Assembly (NCBI GenBank): GCA_021789565.1
Contig: JAJYJL010000073.1
Span: 1-5,157 of the forward strand
DNA: 5,157 nt
Origin: Acidobacteriota bacterium
Lineage (GTDB): Bacteria > Acidobacteriota > Terriglobia > UBA7540
Direction: 5' to 3'
The notes beneath the pieces were generated by a model that was not told the origin of the DNA, did not search any database, and worked only from the letters and a program-made list of their open reading frames with translations. Below, one piece after another: positions 4,953 to 5,157 of this stretch. The position numbers and the translations under genes were made by a program. Position 1 is the stretch's first letter; each line of letters opens with the position of its first letter.

Positions 4953-5157
4953 TCAGCCCGGCAACTGGGATGAGCTCATCAAAGCGGTGCTGGCTTTCCC
5001 CGACTTTCTCAGCAATCGCTCGCGCCGGTGCGAAAGCTGTTGCTGGCGGAAATGAGATCCGGAAATTTCCTGAAGGTGTTGGAAGGCTGCTTCCGCGTAT
5101 TCCAGCGCCTTGCCGGCATCGCGCTCCCGATGCTCGTAATGAATGGCGAGTTGCTCA
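4953..5157 (-). CDS. 3' end of a gene, possibly a YprB-like ribonuclease H-fold protein (partial)
   Basis: Only the last 67 codons and a TGA stop (4955-4953) are in the window; the gene runs off the right edge. The visible residues begin EQLAIHYEHRERDAGKALEYAEAA and continue through QQQLSHRRERLLRKSGK before a short Ser-rich end. The pattern LAxxYEHRxRDxxxALExxxxA followed by an RRxxRLxRK helix is, from memory, the TPR-like C-terminal tail of proteins carrying a YprB-type ribonuclease H-like (DEDD exonuclease-like) domain. That catalytic domain would be upstream and is not visible, so the name rests on the tail alone. Coding in this frame is supported by helical, charged composition and lack of stops up to the edge. 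It is on the same strand as the lipoprotein gene but separated by about 390 nt with its own promoter between, so the two are probably independent. Confidence 0.65.
   Translation of the reverse strand, partial: EQLAIHYEHRERDAGKALEYAEAAFQHLQEISGSHFRQQQLSHRRERLLRKSGKASTALMSSSQLPG

Noticed and set aside
4821..4973. Short plus-strand frame with ATG after a G-rich run resembling a ribosome-binding site
   Set aside because: Its body is the intergenic hairpin repeat, and it overlaps the end of the minus-strand edge gene; the G7 run before it is not a convincing ribosome-binding site.

Overview
The window looks like a stretch of chromosome from a GC-rich soil or sediment bacterium, most likely an Acidobacteriota member. 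This rests on three things: a lipidated surface protein joining a choice-of-anchor-D-type domain to a beta-propeller, palindromic 'GTCATTCCGA...AGGAATCTGCTTT' elements, and short intergenic hairpins of the 'GGCACGRCT...AGTCGTGCC' and 'CGGCTAAAGCCG' type. I associate these with acidobacterial genomes from general knowledge; no search was run.

Layout, left to right. Positions 21-126 hold one copy of a palindromic repeat. It is followed by a plus-strand gene (320-847) for a small exported protein of unknown function. The stop codon of that gene lies inside the left terminal inverted repeat of a second copy of the element (845-1009), which is in the opposite orientation. Next come two plus-strand genes 53 nt apart: an SDR-family NAD(P)-dependent oxidoreductase (1077-1883) and a carboxymuconolactone decarboxylase/AhpD-family protein (1937-2311). 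They probably form a small catabolic or detoxifying pair. Their substrate cannot be read from the sequence.

The convergent gap 2312-2580 holds at least six short palindromes and no gene. The last one doubles as a plausible terminator for the minus-strand gene. The minus strand then carries a 659-residue lipoprotein (2581-4560) with three N-terminal beta domains, each with one likely disulfide pair, and a C-terminal beta-propeller. A near-consensus sigma-70 promoter lies about 100 nt upstream of its start. Another hairpin repeat unit sits at 4841-4905. At the right edge (4953-5157, minus strand) is the 3' end of a gene whose 67 visible residues resemble the C-terminal tail of YprB-like ribonuclease H-fold proteins.

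I see no RNA gene, CRISPR array, transposase gene, defence system or phage gene. The most notable features are the non-coding repeats: an element inserted exactly at a stop codon so that the stop is kept, a pair of inverted copies bracketing one gene, and a cluster of small hairpins between convergent genes. None of this amounts to a demonstrable new system.
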